64,000 nt of DNA from contig JAIWNI010000057.1 of assembly GCA_025331435.1 (NCBI GenBank), positions 124,001 through 188,000 on the forward strand. Reading direction: 5' to 3'. Positions 13,913-25,675 of the stretch are shown one piece after another. The stretch's first letter is position 1. Every line of letters begins with the position of its first letter. The notes beneath the pieces were generated by a model that had not been told where the DNA came from, searched no databases, and worked only from the letters and a program-made list of their open reading frames with translations. Position numbers and translations under genes: made by a program. This DNA comes from Choanephora cucurbitarum. Taxonomy: Eukaryota > Mucoromycota > Mucoromycetes > Mucorales > Choanephoraceae.

Positions 13913-16900
13913 TTATTTACGCTTTTTGTATTTCTGCATAAAACAAGAAAGTTAGTGTGACCCCAGATGAATCAAGAGAAACTTACATCTTCACTTTGTA
14001 ATCGCATGGTAGGATCGATTGAATTTCTTAGTCCAGCTAAAATACTCTGCAAAGCACCTGTTAAGCCAATCATGGGCTTAATGACTGCAATCGGCACTGC
14101 ACGAACCACTGTCTTGCTGGTATCTTCATCCTGAATATCCGTAGGCACAGCATAGATCGTCTGAGTTGCTGATCCTAAATTGTTGTATTCTGTTGGGTCC
14201 AATTCTTCTTTACCAATGATCTGTAGTTCATCGTCTTGCAAATCTACGCCTTCCGTATAAATAAAATGATATTGTTGGTGATCAGACACAGCCTTTGGGT
14301 TGGGTTGTGAGGTGGAAAAGAACCCATCCGCATGTTCCAGTATCACCTGTGTACCTGTGGCCATCTTGGAACTCAATTTGATGGCTTCAATCGCTGTGGC
14401 TCGAGCAAATGAACTGGTGCCCCTTTGGATGCCCTTCATGAGACGACCATCTTTTTTGTACTGTTGAATCGGTAGCAACACAAGATCGGCCACGCCTGTG
14501 CCCAAGTTGACCAAAGAACGTACAGGGGGTACGCCTGAGGCCACATTGAACACTTGCGATGTCTGTTTGAGATGTGGCAGCCATTCCTGTCCTAAGCGAT
14601 CGAAAAGGCCTTGTAGACCTTGAATGCCTGTCAATTTGACGTGTGTCAAAGAGATTTCGGCACCGTCTAGATGAAACAGTTTGACAAGTTCAAGATATTG
14701 TCCTTCTTTGACATTGCCTAATTTGAAGTGCTTTGGTTTATAGTCTACTTTAAGTACAATTGGGTGGATATCGACATGTTCTAATCCAACAGCATATTAA
14801 TATGTTTTCTTTATAAAAAAAAGCATGGACTTACGGAAAAACAAGTCATTCGATTCTTCTTCTTGTTTTGTTTCTTCTTTTTGTTTTTTGGTTTCAATCG
14901 ATTGATTGGCTGCCTCTGTGGATCTTAAGCAGGTTTTGTCAAAACTGAAATACTTTTCTAGGAAATCAAGAGGATCCTGATCCACATAGAGTCGAACAGG
15001 CAACAACTTGATTTTCAGCCGAAACTCTTGTTGAGGATCATTCAGGACAGGCCTTAGACTGGCCAGTTCGATATTCACCATACATTCATCGACCTCTCTC
15101 TGTTGTGAGCCTGATCGCATATAACCCAGGAACTTTTTCCAATTGGATGTCTTGATGTGATCAATGATTTCCACATCCATAATAGAAAGATTGAGGTGCA
15201 TGGCCGTACTGTCATCTGCTGGCATCCAATCAAGGTCAATAGAGACCTGATCCAATCTGAATTCAATATGAGCTTCACGTCCCCGCTGTCTCTTTTGATG
15301 ATCACCAAATCCACTTTGGGGCTGTACTTCCTTTGTGGCCATCTCAAGTTGAACATAATCCCATTCGTAACCATCGTACAGTCGCCAAACAAGATTGAGG
15401 TGGCTGACACGTAAACAAAGGACGGCCTTGGTCGTGTCGACCGCATGGGTTGGAGGCTGCACTCTTTTCTCAACACCAAAGAAATCCTCAACCATCTCAA
15501 ATCCCCCATGCGCCTTTTCTTCTGATGGATCCGGTAGCAAGACACGGATGATATCTTCTGATGTCTTGGATCGATGTTGTTTACGTCGTGGCTTGGTAGG
15601 AGGTAACCGTGTGGTGGAATAGAAGCTGGAGGAGGGTTCGTTGGTCTGATAGAACTCTTCTACATAACACTCTTCCATCTCAGGTGCTTCTATCAATGTG
15701 GGTGGCGATATCTTGGGCGGCGATAACTTGAAGGCTTCTTCATCTAAACTGGCCAGCATGTTCTCTCGATAGACCTTGATGGTGGATGAGCGACGACGAC
15801 GATGGTGAAAGGGAATGGGCCGACTTTCAACAAAAGTAGGTTTGGCCTTGGGTGATAATGAGACAGATTGAGACCGATCACCATCGTTTTGCAGATACGT
15901 CAATAGGTTGATCAAGGTCTGGAAGGAATCAGCACTGGAATCAATCGTGATATCGGTACTCACGAGAGCGACATCGAACTGAGGAGCAGCCAGATGATCA
16001 TCGAGTCTGAGCTTGACGGCCAGCTCAATGTTCTGAATCGTCAATGTATTGACCAAGCCCAAGGTGGCCCAGTACTTGCGCGTGTCGCTGAATTTGCCTG
16101 CCAACTGTTGATGTGCACCTTGAATGTCGAGGGCGTGTCGATCATCTACCAGATAGAGTTCGACCGATTGAATGCAATTCTTGATCTCTATCAAGGGCTG
16201 CCCAGCCAAGAGAGTGGTCATCACCTGAACACCGTCCAATACCAAGACGGCGCAGGAAGGACTATGGACAGGCGAATAGTCAACAGAGGTTTCTAGTAGA
16301 TGAGCATAGACTTTGATGTGTTGGGTAGGAGGATCAATGAAGACCATGTCCTCAGGCATCTTTTGAAAGGCTATCAATTGCTGGATAAAGTCCAGTTGGG
16401 TCGTGGCCTTCCAACAGAGATGACAGGCAACCACACTGGTGACCTTATCGATCTGGTTCAGTTCTGGGTATTGAGTCAATCGGGAAACGAGAGAGATCAT
16501 GGACGTGTTGCGTTTAGGATGGATTTTCTTAGGCATGGTTTTATGGAGGAGTTGTTGTCTGTTGGTCATGTCCCACAGATCCAGTTCTTCAATGTCCAAG
16601 GTAGTGATGTTTTCATTCTGGCCTAAATGCTGAATGGCTGCAAAGTAACGAAAGTCAGAGAATTGAAGACGAAAGGTGTGAAGGGGAGAGGTATGAAGGT
16701 CCCAGGTGCCATGGCTCATGACAGCCACAATGGAAAACAGACTTGGCTTCTTGGGATCGTCTAGGCGACTTTGAGGTGTAGGGGAATTTCGTTTGAGTAA
16801 AAGGAAACGAGGTTGCCATAAGATGAGATCATTTTGAACAATCTGAACTGTATCCCATAACTTTTTGGGCAAATCCATATCGGCTTGAGGAAAATGACAA

Positions 16901-19603
16901 TTCACGACAAACAACTGTTATAAACTATTTCAGTTCTCTTTTTCTACATGATTCAATGAAAAAGTCTTACTGAAGTTTCAATGGTCCTTTGTTTAAAAAT
17001 CATAGCAGAATCCGATTGATCTTCCATGGGTATATGTAACTTTTGTTCACCATTGAAATTCTCATTGCGTTCAAGAAAGTCAAATAGGTTTTTAGGGATT
17101 TCTGAACCAGCACCAAAATAGCCTGATCGAACAGACGTGCCTGGATAGATATTGTCTTGAATGGTAATTTCAATACTTGGCGATACACCATCTTCTGATA
17201 ATGATTTTTTACTATTCAACACTGTCTTGGATGTAAACCAACATTTGACCTTTTCCTCTAATCCTCAAGATGAGTTTCAAATCCCATGCATGTTTGCTTT
17301 TATGATTTACCTGGACTAGGCTGTAAAAAGACATTGATATAATTCAGATCGATATTGATCTTGTTGGGCTTCTGTGGACTGTCTGGATTCAGTCTAGGAG
17401 AAGTACCAGTGGGAGTATGGACGGTAGCATGAGTCGCACTGGGTGTTGTATGATGTGATTCATCCACTACAGTCGTTGAAGACCATGTAGCCATCAACTT
17501 TTTGATATCCACACTTAGCTGACTTTGATGAAACCGATCATTGAATTCTTCCCGTGTACTGACTGCACTCATGTCCGGTACAGACAACACCAACCGAATG
17601 AACGCACAGCGCACACGTATCTTTCTCTTCTGGATGTTTTCAATCACCTCTAAATCATCAAAGATCTTCTCTTCCCTGAGTGAGGGTTGTGAATGAGTAG
17701 AGGGCATCTTGTGTTTCTGGTGATCAAGGACTGCATAGAGATAGCCGTCCATACGATCTATGGTGCGTGGATCCAGATGTAACTTGAAGGCAGCCAATTC
17801 GATATGGATATCTTGCTCAAACGAGACAGCATCCACAATCTGAGCCTGTCTCATTTCCACACGGATCCTAAGGGCTTCAGGACTGTCGAGCAAGGTGTGG
17901 TGGTAGGATAAGGGCGAAGAAGGTCGATTGTCATATTCAGGAAATCGATCTTGGTCTGCATAATCTTGCTTTATTCGATTATCGAATTGAAGGATGGGAT
18001 TATAGTGATGATAGCGTGTGTGTGAGTTAGACTGATGACGCACAAAGGCAGGCCTCTTGATGTATTCATTCAGTTTTATATCCAGCACACGGACATCAAT
18101 GATGGATGTGTTCTGCTGAGTGCGTTGAAAGCGTCCTCTCAGTTGCTCTATGGCCAAACAGAGATGATTGCCTTTCGGTGTTGTTCTACAGTCTAATGTC
18201 GATTCGTCATCTGCCAACAAAAAGAATTCAAACAGAGGCAACTTGAATTTGATCTTCTGGTCAAGAAGAAGAAGGGGTTGTATTGAGGGTATAGGGTTGG
18301 AGGGTAATGGTGGTGGCATGGTATCCAAGTCGTCTTTGAGTGCGTCATCTGTGTGGGAAAGGGTGTCCATGAAATCCATAAAGAAAGCAAGTTGATGAGG
18401 TGTCATCATGGTACGGATATGAGCTAATTTCAATTCCACTTGTTTGACTGACATGGGTGAGATCGTGTCCATCAGAGGTCGTAACCTAAGAACGATATGA
18501 CTTAGCTTATCCATGGTGGTCAACACAAGTGCTTCATAAGGTGGTGCTTGAATGGGCAAATCTGCCTTGGCTGAATACTGACTCTGAAAGAGATCTTGAT
18601 GTGTCTCAAAGAATTCTGTCTGTGATAGACTCATAGACTGAGCTAAAGGAGATGAGTCAGCAGCTGATTTCAACCAGATTTCAGGTGAAGTGATGGTGAT
18701 GACTTTGATCGTTTCATCTTCTTTCATACAAGAGGATGGTTCATTCGGCAAGAGAACTGAGCTTTCCATCATTCGCTCATTGTATTCGGGTGTCTGGTCA
18801 AAATAAGACATGCGAGGAATCCGTACTTCGATATGATAGTCAGATGGCTGATTGGATGTGAGTGGGACAGCTGATGAATGCATGATTCGCAGTACTGTGT
18901 TGACAATATCGATCTTGATACGGGAAATCATTTTATCAACTACTTTCGAAAGCACCTGAAGTCCCTCTGTGTCCAGATCAATTGAATCCTCGGAGGCAGT
19001 GGCTCCATAGGACTCTTGCATCGATCTGTGTAATTCTTGTGTTTGATCTATCTCTGTTCGTAAGAAATCATCTGCAAAATGTAAAGAAGAGGACATGATA
19101 TGTTCTTCTATCACCGATTTACTGCCAAAGAAAGTAGATTCTAATCTCAAGTGAGTTGATAGTCTTATTGAAATCAAATTTTATTACCTTTGGGTTTGGG
19201 TTTGTTTTTGATGGGTTTCATTGTCAAGTCAAGTCCTTGGATTTCAAGCAGGATATCTGCACTTAATAGTTTTGACCAAGGAATAAAGGCTGTAATACAT
19301 CCTATTTTGCCTTCTTCTAATAGAAATGGAGTATCTGCTAACATGTTGTTGATGAACTAAGAAAGTAAATGAATACTTTATCTCTTTTTATCTTTTTTGG
19401 GTTTCTCTTACTTCTTTATTGACACTCAGGTCTCTTAATTCCATATTGCCACTGGCTAAAGCAATATCAAAGTTTTCTAGATCAAGTTCTTTCTCTAAGA
19501 ATTGACCGATCAATCGTCTCAAGACAAACTTGTAGAGCCTTTTCTGTATATTGTTGGGTAAGACATAGCTTGTCAAGCCAGTTAAATAAGTCCAAGCTTT
19601 CAT
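13913..19603 (-). CDS. ATG2: Autophagy-related lipid-transfer protein ATG2
   Basis: ATG2 bridges ER exit sites and the phagophore and moves bulk lipid for autophagosome growth. Seven exons on the minus strand: 19603-19412, 19356-19188, 19140-17311, 17257-16971, 16914-14835, 14780-13987, 13933-13913; about 1790 aa. The N-terminus (NNIQKRLYKFVLRRLIGQFL) is the chorein-type start of the lipid groove. Near the C-terminus, VASGVPPVRSLVNLGTGVADLVLLPI is the strongly conserved ATG2 C-terminal motif. Introns are 47-56 nt. For intron 3 the acceptor at 17258 is preferred over one 36 nt further on, because it gives a 53-nt intron and keeps KVKCWFTSKTV in frame. The last exon encodes only six residues, KYKKRK. 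Confidence 0.93.
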
Positions 19604-19915
19604 TCTGTCTATGAATAGTCAAGCTCTCTCTTCTTTTCTTTAAAGAATTTAAAAAAAGTTGTGTGTAGTGAAAAAAAGGAAGAAAAAAAAAAAGAAGAGT
19701 AAGTTATCTTGAGTCGTCTGACGACAATTTTAAATAGGCTGCAAATCATGCGTTATACGCATTTTTTTATTGAATTTTAAAAATGCGACATTTCATCCAA
19801 TGAGGAGTAAAGTAGTACAGACAGGAGGAGAAGTCTACTATTGAAAGAACATAGAATATGATTGGATTATCATTTGATTTAACGTGTTAGAAAATATATT
19901 TTTTTTATTTTCTTT
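19604..19915. promoter_or_regulatory. Divergent promoter, ATG2 / thymidylate kinase
   Basis: Both start codons face away from this 312-bp gap, so it must contain both promoters. At 19748-19762 lies the inverted motif ATGCGT-TAT-ACGCAT, 6-bp arms around a 3-nt spacer, a plausible dimeric factor site. A/G-rich and T-rich tracts flank it on the two sides (about 19675-19700 and 19895-19914). The ACGC core resembles but does not match the MCB box ACGCGT known for S-phase genes. Confidence 0.5.
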
Positions 19916-20694
19916 ATGGTTCAACGTGGTTTATTTATTGTAGTGGAAGGTTGCGATCGTTCTGGAAAGACAACTCAATGTGACATTCTTGTCAACAAGC
20001 TCAATCAGCATGGTATGGCCACTGAACTAGTCAAGTTTCCAGGTAAGCAAAGATAAAGACACTTTTAAACCATTGCTTTAATCCTACCCTTTAGACAGAA
20101 CGACACAGACTGGCAAAATGATTGACAGTTATCTTCAACAAAAGAGTGAGTTGGATGATCATGCCATCCATCTCTTGTTCTCTTCAAACCGTTGGGAAGC
20201 CATGTAAAGAGAACCTTTCTTTTTTAAAGATTCGAGACTAATTCTTTCTTTACAGGAAGGATCTCAAAGCCAAATTAGATCAAGGCACGACATTAGTAGT
20301 CGATCGATATGCATTCTCAGGTGTCGCCTTCTCTTCAGCCAAAGGACTTGATCTCGACTGGTGTAAGCAACCTGATGTGGGCCTGTTGAGTCCTGATCTT
20401 GTTCTCTTTCTTGACTTGACTATCGATGAAGCAGAAAAGAGAGGAGGTTTTGGTGAAGAACGATATGAAAAGAGAGAATTACAGATCAAGGTTCGAGAAG
20501 AATTCTTCAAGTTAAAAGAGGATAATTGGAAGGTAAATAGAGTGTATGAGAATCATCGTTGGATAATTAACATTATATATCAGTTTATTGAGGCAAGTCA
20601 ATCTAAGGAGAAAGTAGAACAGGCTATTTGGGAAACAGTCCAAGAATTTAGAAAAACTGATTTAAAGGAATTACACTATGATTTATGGAAATAA
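19916..20694 (+). CDS. CDC8: Thymidylate kinase (dTMP kinase)
   Basis: Phosphorylates dTMP to dTDP with ATP, an essential step of dTTP synthesis. Three exons: 19916-20042, 20095-20203, 20256-20694, with two 52-nt introns; 224 aa. The P-loop is EGCDRSGKTT (residues 11-20). The substrate-binding DRYAFSGVAFSSAKG is typical of eukaryotic dTMP kinases. The lid region contains EKRGGFGEERYE. The start is the first ATG after the shared promoter and gives the expected short N-terminus. Its stop lies 4 bp from the stop of the convergent dynein gene, so the two 3' UTRs must overlap or be extremely short. Confidence 0.95.
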
Positions 20695-20698
20695 TAAA

Positions 20699-22926
20699 TT
20701 ATTTGCTTGCAGTATATTCTCTCATGACATCCAAATCTTTAGGTGTACGACTACTGTTGGGTTGACCATTCAGAATGCTGGCAGAGGTAGGAGAACCTGA
20801 GCTAGTACCACCACTGGATGTCTTGAGAAGGGATTGAAAGAAATTGGCAAGGACTTCATGAGAAGCAGGGTTTTGACCTGGTAATGTGCCCACATTGTTG
20901 ACTGCAGCAGCTGCGGCGGCTACTGACGAAGGAGGCGAGACAGGGGATGCGTTCGTGGGTGGCGACATGTGTCCATTTGATTTTGGACTTGTGTTACCAA
21001 TCCCCTTCATCAAGAGTTTCTCCAATGTCAAATCCTAAATTTATGATGAATATCTAATTGATTCCCAGTTTACAATTTTTACCTTTTTACGAGTTGTCCT
21101 TTCATTGGTCTCAACACCCATAGAGGGCGTATTACGGAGATGCAAGGTAGCAGGTGAAACACCCAAGGGTCCAACCACACCTGGTTTATCTAAAGCACCT
21201 CCTGTGCCTTGTCTTGCAGTGGTATCTGAATTCTTTTGTAACTTTTCAAAATGACGATCATAAAAGGATTGTTCGTCTTCACATGTAGTTATGACAGGTA
21301 TATGTTGAGGCTAACATCACTTTCTAGTCAGTAAAAGAAAACTTAAGAAAATCAAAGGCTTACTTGAGTCTTGGATTCATCCTCATTGGGTATGGCTTCT
21401 TCATAGGTACCTCTGGCACCTGTATGACCTGGATTTTGTCTTTCAAAGACAGCATCCATATCGGTATCCCATCCTTCACTGATCAGATCACATTCAAATC
21501 CTTCTCTTAACACCTTAATTTTACCCCAAGAATCCCAGCCAGAAGGTACCAACACTGTGTCTCGTTCAACCACCTGTGCCTTTAGATGGAATGGATAGGG
21601 TTTGGATGGTGTTGTCAATGTACGATGTAAGAGATATTCACGCAGGTTATGAAACGTATATGGGTTTAATGTAGATGTATAGAATAAAGCAGCACCATCT
21701 AAAAGAAAAATCATTCAGAGGCTTGTTGTGTATGTTTCATCACTTACATTTCATACAAACACATCGAAGTGTCTGTTGAATATAATCAAATTGATCATCT
21801 TGGTAATCATAGGTCTGTTCTAAAGAATTGATAAAATCACTCTATATAGATATAGATGAGCACAGATAGCCATCCCATTCAACAAGTTCATTTACTTTGC
21901 AACACACAACAGTCATGGGTATGCCTAGATTGGTTGTCAAACAGCCTGTAGGAAGAGGTAACATCACATTATGATCTACAGCACTGGTCGTTGTAGTAGA
22001 AGATGAAGTGATAGGCTGAGTTGTGTTTACAAATGGAGTATTGGCTGAGACTGAACTGGTTGAGTTAGAGGCTGTCATGACTATCTCTTTATTTAACTGA
22101 GATGGTTCTGTATAGGTTTGTAGATAATGTTCCACTATAAAGAGAATATCAATGCCTATTCTTTTCTTCTATCTTATTTAACATACATTTCTCTTTTAAA
22201 TCATCTACCATGGCTCTTCCTCTACTCCAGTTAGAATCCATAGCTAAGCCTTCTTTACAGATCTCATCTATCAGATTCTGTATGATACTGATCCAACGTT
22301 CCAACATCTCTAAAAACTTCCAAGGACGCGTCCAATCTAGCAAAATCACCACACATGAGTCTGCTACTGTCTCGGCTCGGATAGCAAACTTTAAGAGAGG
22401 AAAAAATTCAGGTGAAGATAGACCGAGTTGATATAATCCAAGTCTAGCCATAGCTAATAGAGTATCTATCAGTATCATACAACCACTAATTCTTTCTCTA
22501 CCTTCATTTTCTTCATCTTTGATGTCTACAAACGTATAACCCAAAGCTAGATCACTTGTTTCTTCTGTCAATGGATAGAGATGGACAGGAGCACTGCTGA
22601 AAGGAGTAGGATCTTCTTTTTCAAAATTTGACAGTTGTTGCGGACCTGGGTCGTTTTTTAAATAGTTGACTAATGTTGATTTGCCTACACCAGGTTCACC
22701 TTACAGAAATAAGATGTGAGCCTTAACTCAATAAGATAGTCACTGTCTTACCTAATATTAACACGTTTTTAGTAGGTACCATTTTGGTAGAAGCCACACT
22801 TTTCAAAATGCTTGACCAAATTTCATCTTTCTCGGGTATAGACGTATTTTGCTGTTGTTGTGTCATAACTGAGTTAGTTGACACACTTTGTGAAGGTGTC
22901 ACTGAGGATAACAAAAGGTCTGACAT
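20699..22926 (-). CDS. Cytoplasmic dynein light intermediate chain
   Basis: Subunit of cytoplasmic dynein 1 that binds the heavy-chain tail and cargo adaptors. Seven exons on the minus strand: 22926-22752, 22699-22187, 22134-21896, 21841-21748, 21698-21364, 21310-21083, 21034-20699; 639 aa, with introns of 48-54 nt. The GTPase-like fold has P-loop GEPGVGKST (about residues 59-67). Family stretches include VVILLDWTRPWKFLEMLERW and, across a splice junction, RCVCMKYGAALFYTS. The C-terminal third is low in complexity, with Pro/Ser/Ala tracts. Within it, EVLANFFQSLLKT resembles the short adaptor-binding helix known at this end of the family. Six introns make it one of the more intron-rich genes here. 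Confidence 0.92.
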
Positions 22927-23389
22927 AACCAGTCAAAATAAGAAGGAAAGAGGGGGGGAATATAAAGAGAGAGAAGAGGAGGGGGAATAAAAAAGAGTAA
23001 AAAAAAAAAAGAAAAAGAAAGAAAAATAGTTTCAACTCTTAATTTTAATATCGCACAGTAGTTAAGTAGTTCTTCCTAACGTTTGACGATACACACAAAC
23101 AACTTTTTTCTGATATACATTGAATTATTTTAGCTCCGCCTTCTTACACACACTCTGTCTTTCAGGGAACCCTTTTTTTTTTGGAGTAGAAAACGATAGC
23201 CTTCCTATGAGATACATGCTCTAAACAACAAAAGCCCTCCCTAAGATGGGATAAAAGAGAAAGATCCATTGAATTGAACAAGCACAAAATATATATATGT
23301 GTGTGTGTGTTTCGGTACCTTAAATCAACCTATTTTTTTTTTTAAAAAATCTATAGAGACGCGTTCTTTTTTTTTTTTCTCTTGATATT
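22927..23389. promoter_or_regulatory. Divergent promoter, dynein LIC / Arb2-like gene
   Basis: This gap separates two outward-pointing start codons. It contains a purine-rich tract (about 22945-23025), a short TA/TG dinucleotide run (23292-23310), and T-runs up to the ATG at 23390. One ACGCGT (MCB-like) hexamer lies at 23359-23364, only about 26 bp before the start codon, so its relevance as an upstream element is doubtful. Confidence 0.45.
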
Positions 23390-25013
23390 ATGTATAGAAG
23401 AAGAAAGCCTGCTGCTGAGAGTAAACCACCTATTCCAGATACATTGGAAGAATTTGGTTATCGATTAAAAGAGAATGGAGAAGTCAGAAGTATTTCATTA
23501 GGTACATGCTTTCTACTTGTGTCTCTAGAGTAGATCTAACCTCATCTAGATGAGCCTTATGTGTTTGATTACCTTCCAAAAGATAGACCTTACAATGAGA
23601 AACGATATGATAAATTCATGGGTAAAATGAAACCATGGCTTTGATTTTATTTATCATTCAAACTTTTCACCTAGATATCATTGGTGATGAAATTGAAAAG
23701 CGTTTACAGGCACCACCTTATGATTATCAGAAAGTGTATTTACCTGTTGGTGTTGATCCAGAACAAGAAGTTCATTCTTACTTTTACATGACGTACAGTT
23801 TCTTACTAAGCTATGAATAAGCATGACTTATTTATTTTGTTTAGACCTAATGCGTTGACAACAACCGATAAATTATTAGTGATGATTCCTAACAATGCTA
23901 CAAGGTATCTATCTATTTAGATGAGAAGGATAAACTGACTGATATTTCATAAGAATTGGACAATGGAGTAAACGAGTGATTTGTGATCAAAATATATTTG
24001 TAAAGTTTCATTTTTTTGTTTTTAAAGATATACTCATTATTCTTAGACTGGATCTATGATGCAAGTGACTGAACTTGTAAAAGAAAAAGGCTATGAAGCC
24101 ATCATTTTAAATACAAATGGTAATTTTTGGCATGAAGGTCGTGCACAGGTAAATAAAATAAAACACTGTAAGAGAAGGAAATGGACATGAAACAAAGATT
24201 TGAATAGAACACATTTCCTGCCCATGCAAGTAAGATTATTGAAATTCCAGGTAAGATGGATATGCAACTCATCTATTGTTGTACCCTAATTTTGTTTCTA
24301 CAGGAAGCGAAACACCAGAGAAGCATTGTGAATATGTATTCCAACATTTCATCAAGTAATGTATGCATCTATGTTGATAGTAAACAGATCATCCTTAAAC
24401 GCTTATTTTTAGAAATGCAAAGGCTGAGAAAATCGCTGTGATGGCAACAGGTTGGGGAGGACATTGTTTTGCTTTGACATTAAATCATGAATGTAAAATT
24501 AAGAAATGAAATAGAACTACAATCCACTCACCTTTTCTATTGTAGTTGATTTCATAAAGCAAAAGGTCAAGGTGATTGCCATGACAGATAGTGCTCATGG
24601 TAGTGATTTGATTGAAGGATCAGATAAGAGAACATTCATGTTTGAAGTAAATTCTAGAGGACAGCACAAAGACAAGTAAACTGATGTTTTATTAGAATTG
24701 TATCAATTGGATTGTCAATGCAAAGCCTAAAGGAGAAATTGTTCAAGACCCTCGTTTTGGTTGTACATGTATTTCATCAGGTAAATCCCGAATTGAATAT
24801 TTTACACACACACACACAGAAACTCATGTTTATAAACAAGCACTGGAAATTAATGATTTCACATTAACTGAAATGTTGAATGATATTATGAAATTCATTT
24901 TTGTTAAAATGGGTGATATTGAACCTGACCAAGATGAAGATGATGAAGAAGAAGATATTGAGGCCTTACTTGCTCAAGAAGCTGAACATTTAGAGATTGT
25001 TGAGGATCCTTAA
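23390..25013 (+). CDS. Arb2/FAM172-family protein
   Basis: The family includes animal FAM172A, a cotranscriptional regulator, and yeast Arb2, part of an Argonaute chaperone complex. Twelve exons: 23390-23501, 23550-23621, 23675-23792, 23845-23904, 23954-23999, 24047-24148, 24208-24250, 24304-24355, 24413-24492, 24546-24646, 24696-24780, 24820-25013; 354 aa. Recognisable blocks are EEFGYRLKENGEVRSI, QKVYLPVGVDPEQEVHSYFYMT, GQWSKRVI and CINWIVNAKP. The family's hydrolase-like elbow (AHSYGG in animals) reads ATGWGG here, so the nucleophile Ser is Gly. The C-terminus is acidic (DEDDEEEDIE). A role in small-RNA or chromatin silencing is inference. Eleven introns in 1.6 kb make it the most fragmented gene of the window. 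Confidence 0.85.
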
Positions 25014-25675
25014 TAGAGTGGTTAGGATACTTGCAGCTATAGTATGCATCTACTTTTTTTAAAAAAAAAGCAATTAAGAATAAATGGATCAGAGCCTTGT
25101 ATAAACAAACATTGTATAAATAGAAGTCAAACTATAGATCAGCTGAAAAGAAAAAAAGGGGAGCCTATGCATCGTTCCTTTATTATCAAATAGAGCCTTG
25201 CAGTGCATCACCTTGCATATACATCGTGATTTTCTTTTCTAGTGTACTCAACGTTGTTGTTTTTTAGAATCAACAAACATGATAAGTTGTCAAATTGTCC
25301 ATCCACCCCCCCTCTACTTCTGTATTACCATGCTAGTTGTGTTTTAATCATCACGGCATTATATTAACTATAGAAGGAAAAAGTAAGGGGGGAGTTAAGA
25401 GTAAGAGAAGGTAAATAAAAAGTAAGGAGTTGTGGGTTAGATAAGATAAACTCAGAGCCCATTTCATAAAGGGGAGAAACGGAAATCCCGTTACTTGTTT
25501 GGTCTTCCGCTTCCTTGGTTGAGTTTATAAATAATATGCAGGTCAAGTCAACTGCAGCATTTAAAAAAAAACAATCAGTGCTGCATTCCGCCACTTGTTT
25601 ATAAGAACCGTATCACCTTTTTTTATTTTCTTTAATTTCTCTCTCTTTTCTCTTTCTTATTTTATTTTTCCAAAC
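25014..25675. other. Intergenic between Arb2-like and APSES genes
   Basis: No gene is supported. Both flanking genes read rightward, so this holds one terminator and one promoter. A C-run near 25305-25313 and a purine-rich stretch at about 25375-25425 are followed by a CT-rich leader (25617-25670) that runs into the split start codon of the APSES gene. Confidence 0.45.

Noticed and set aside
17222..17257. Later acceptor for ATG2 intron 3
   Set aside because: It is also in frame but makes an 89-nt intron, out of line with the 39-68-nt range here, and drops 12 plausible residues.
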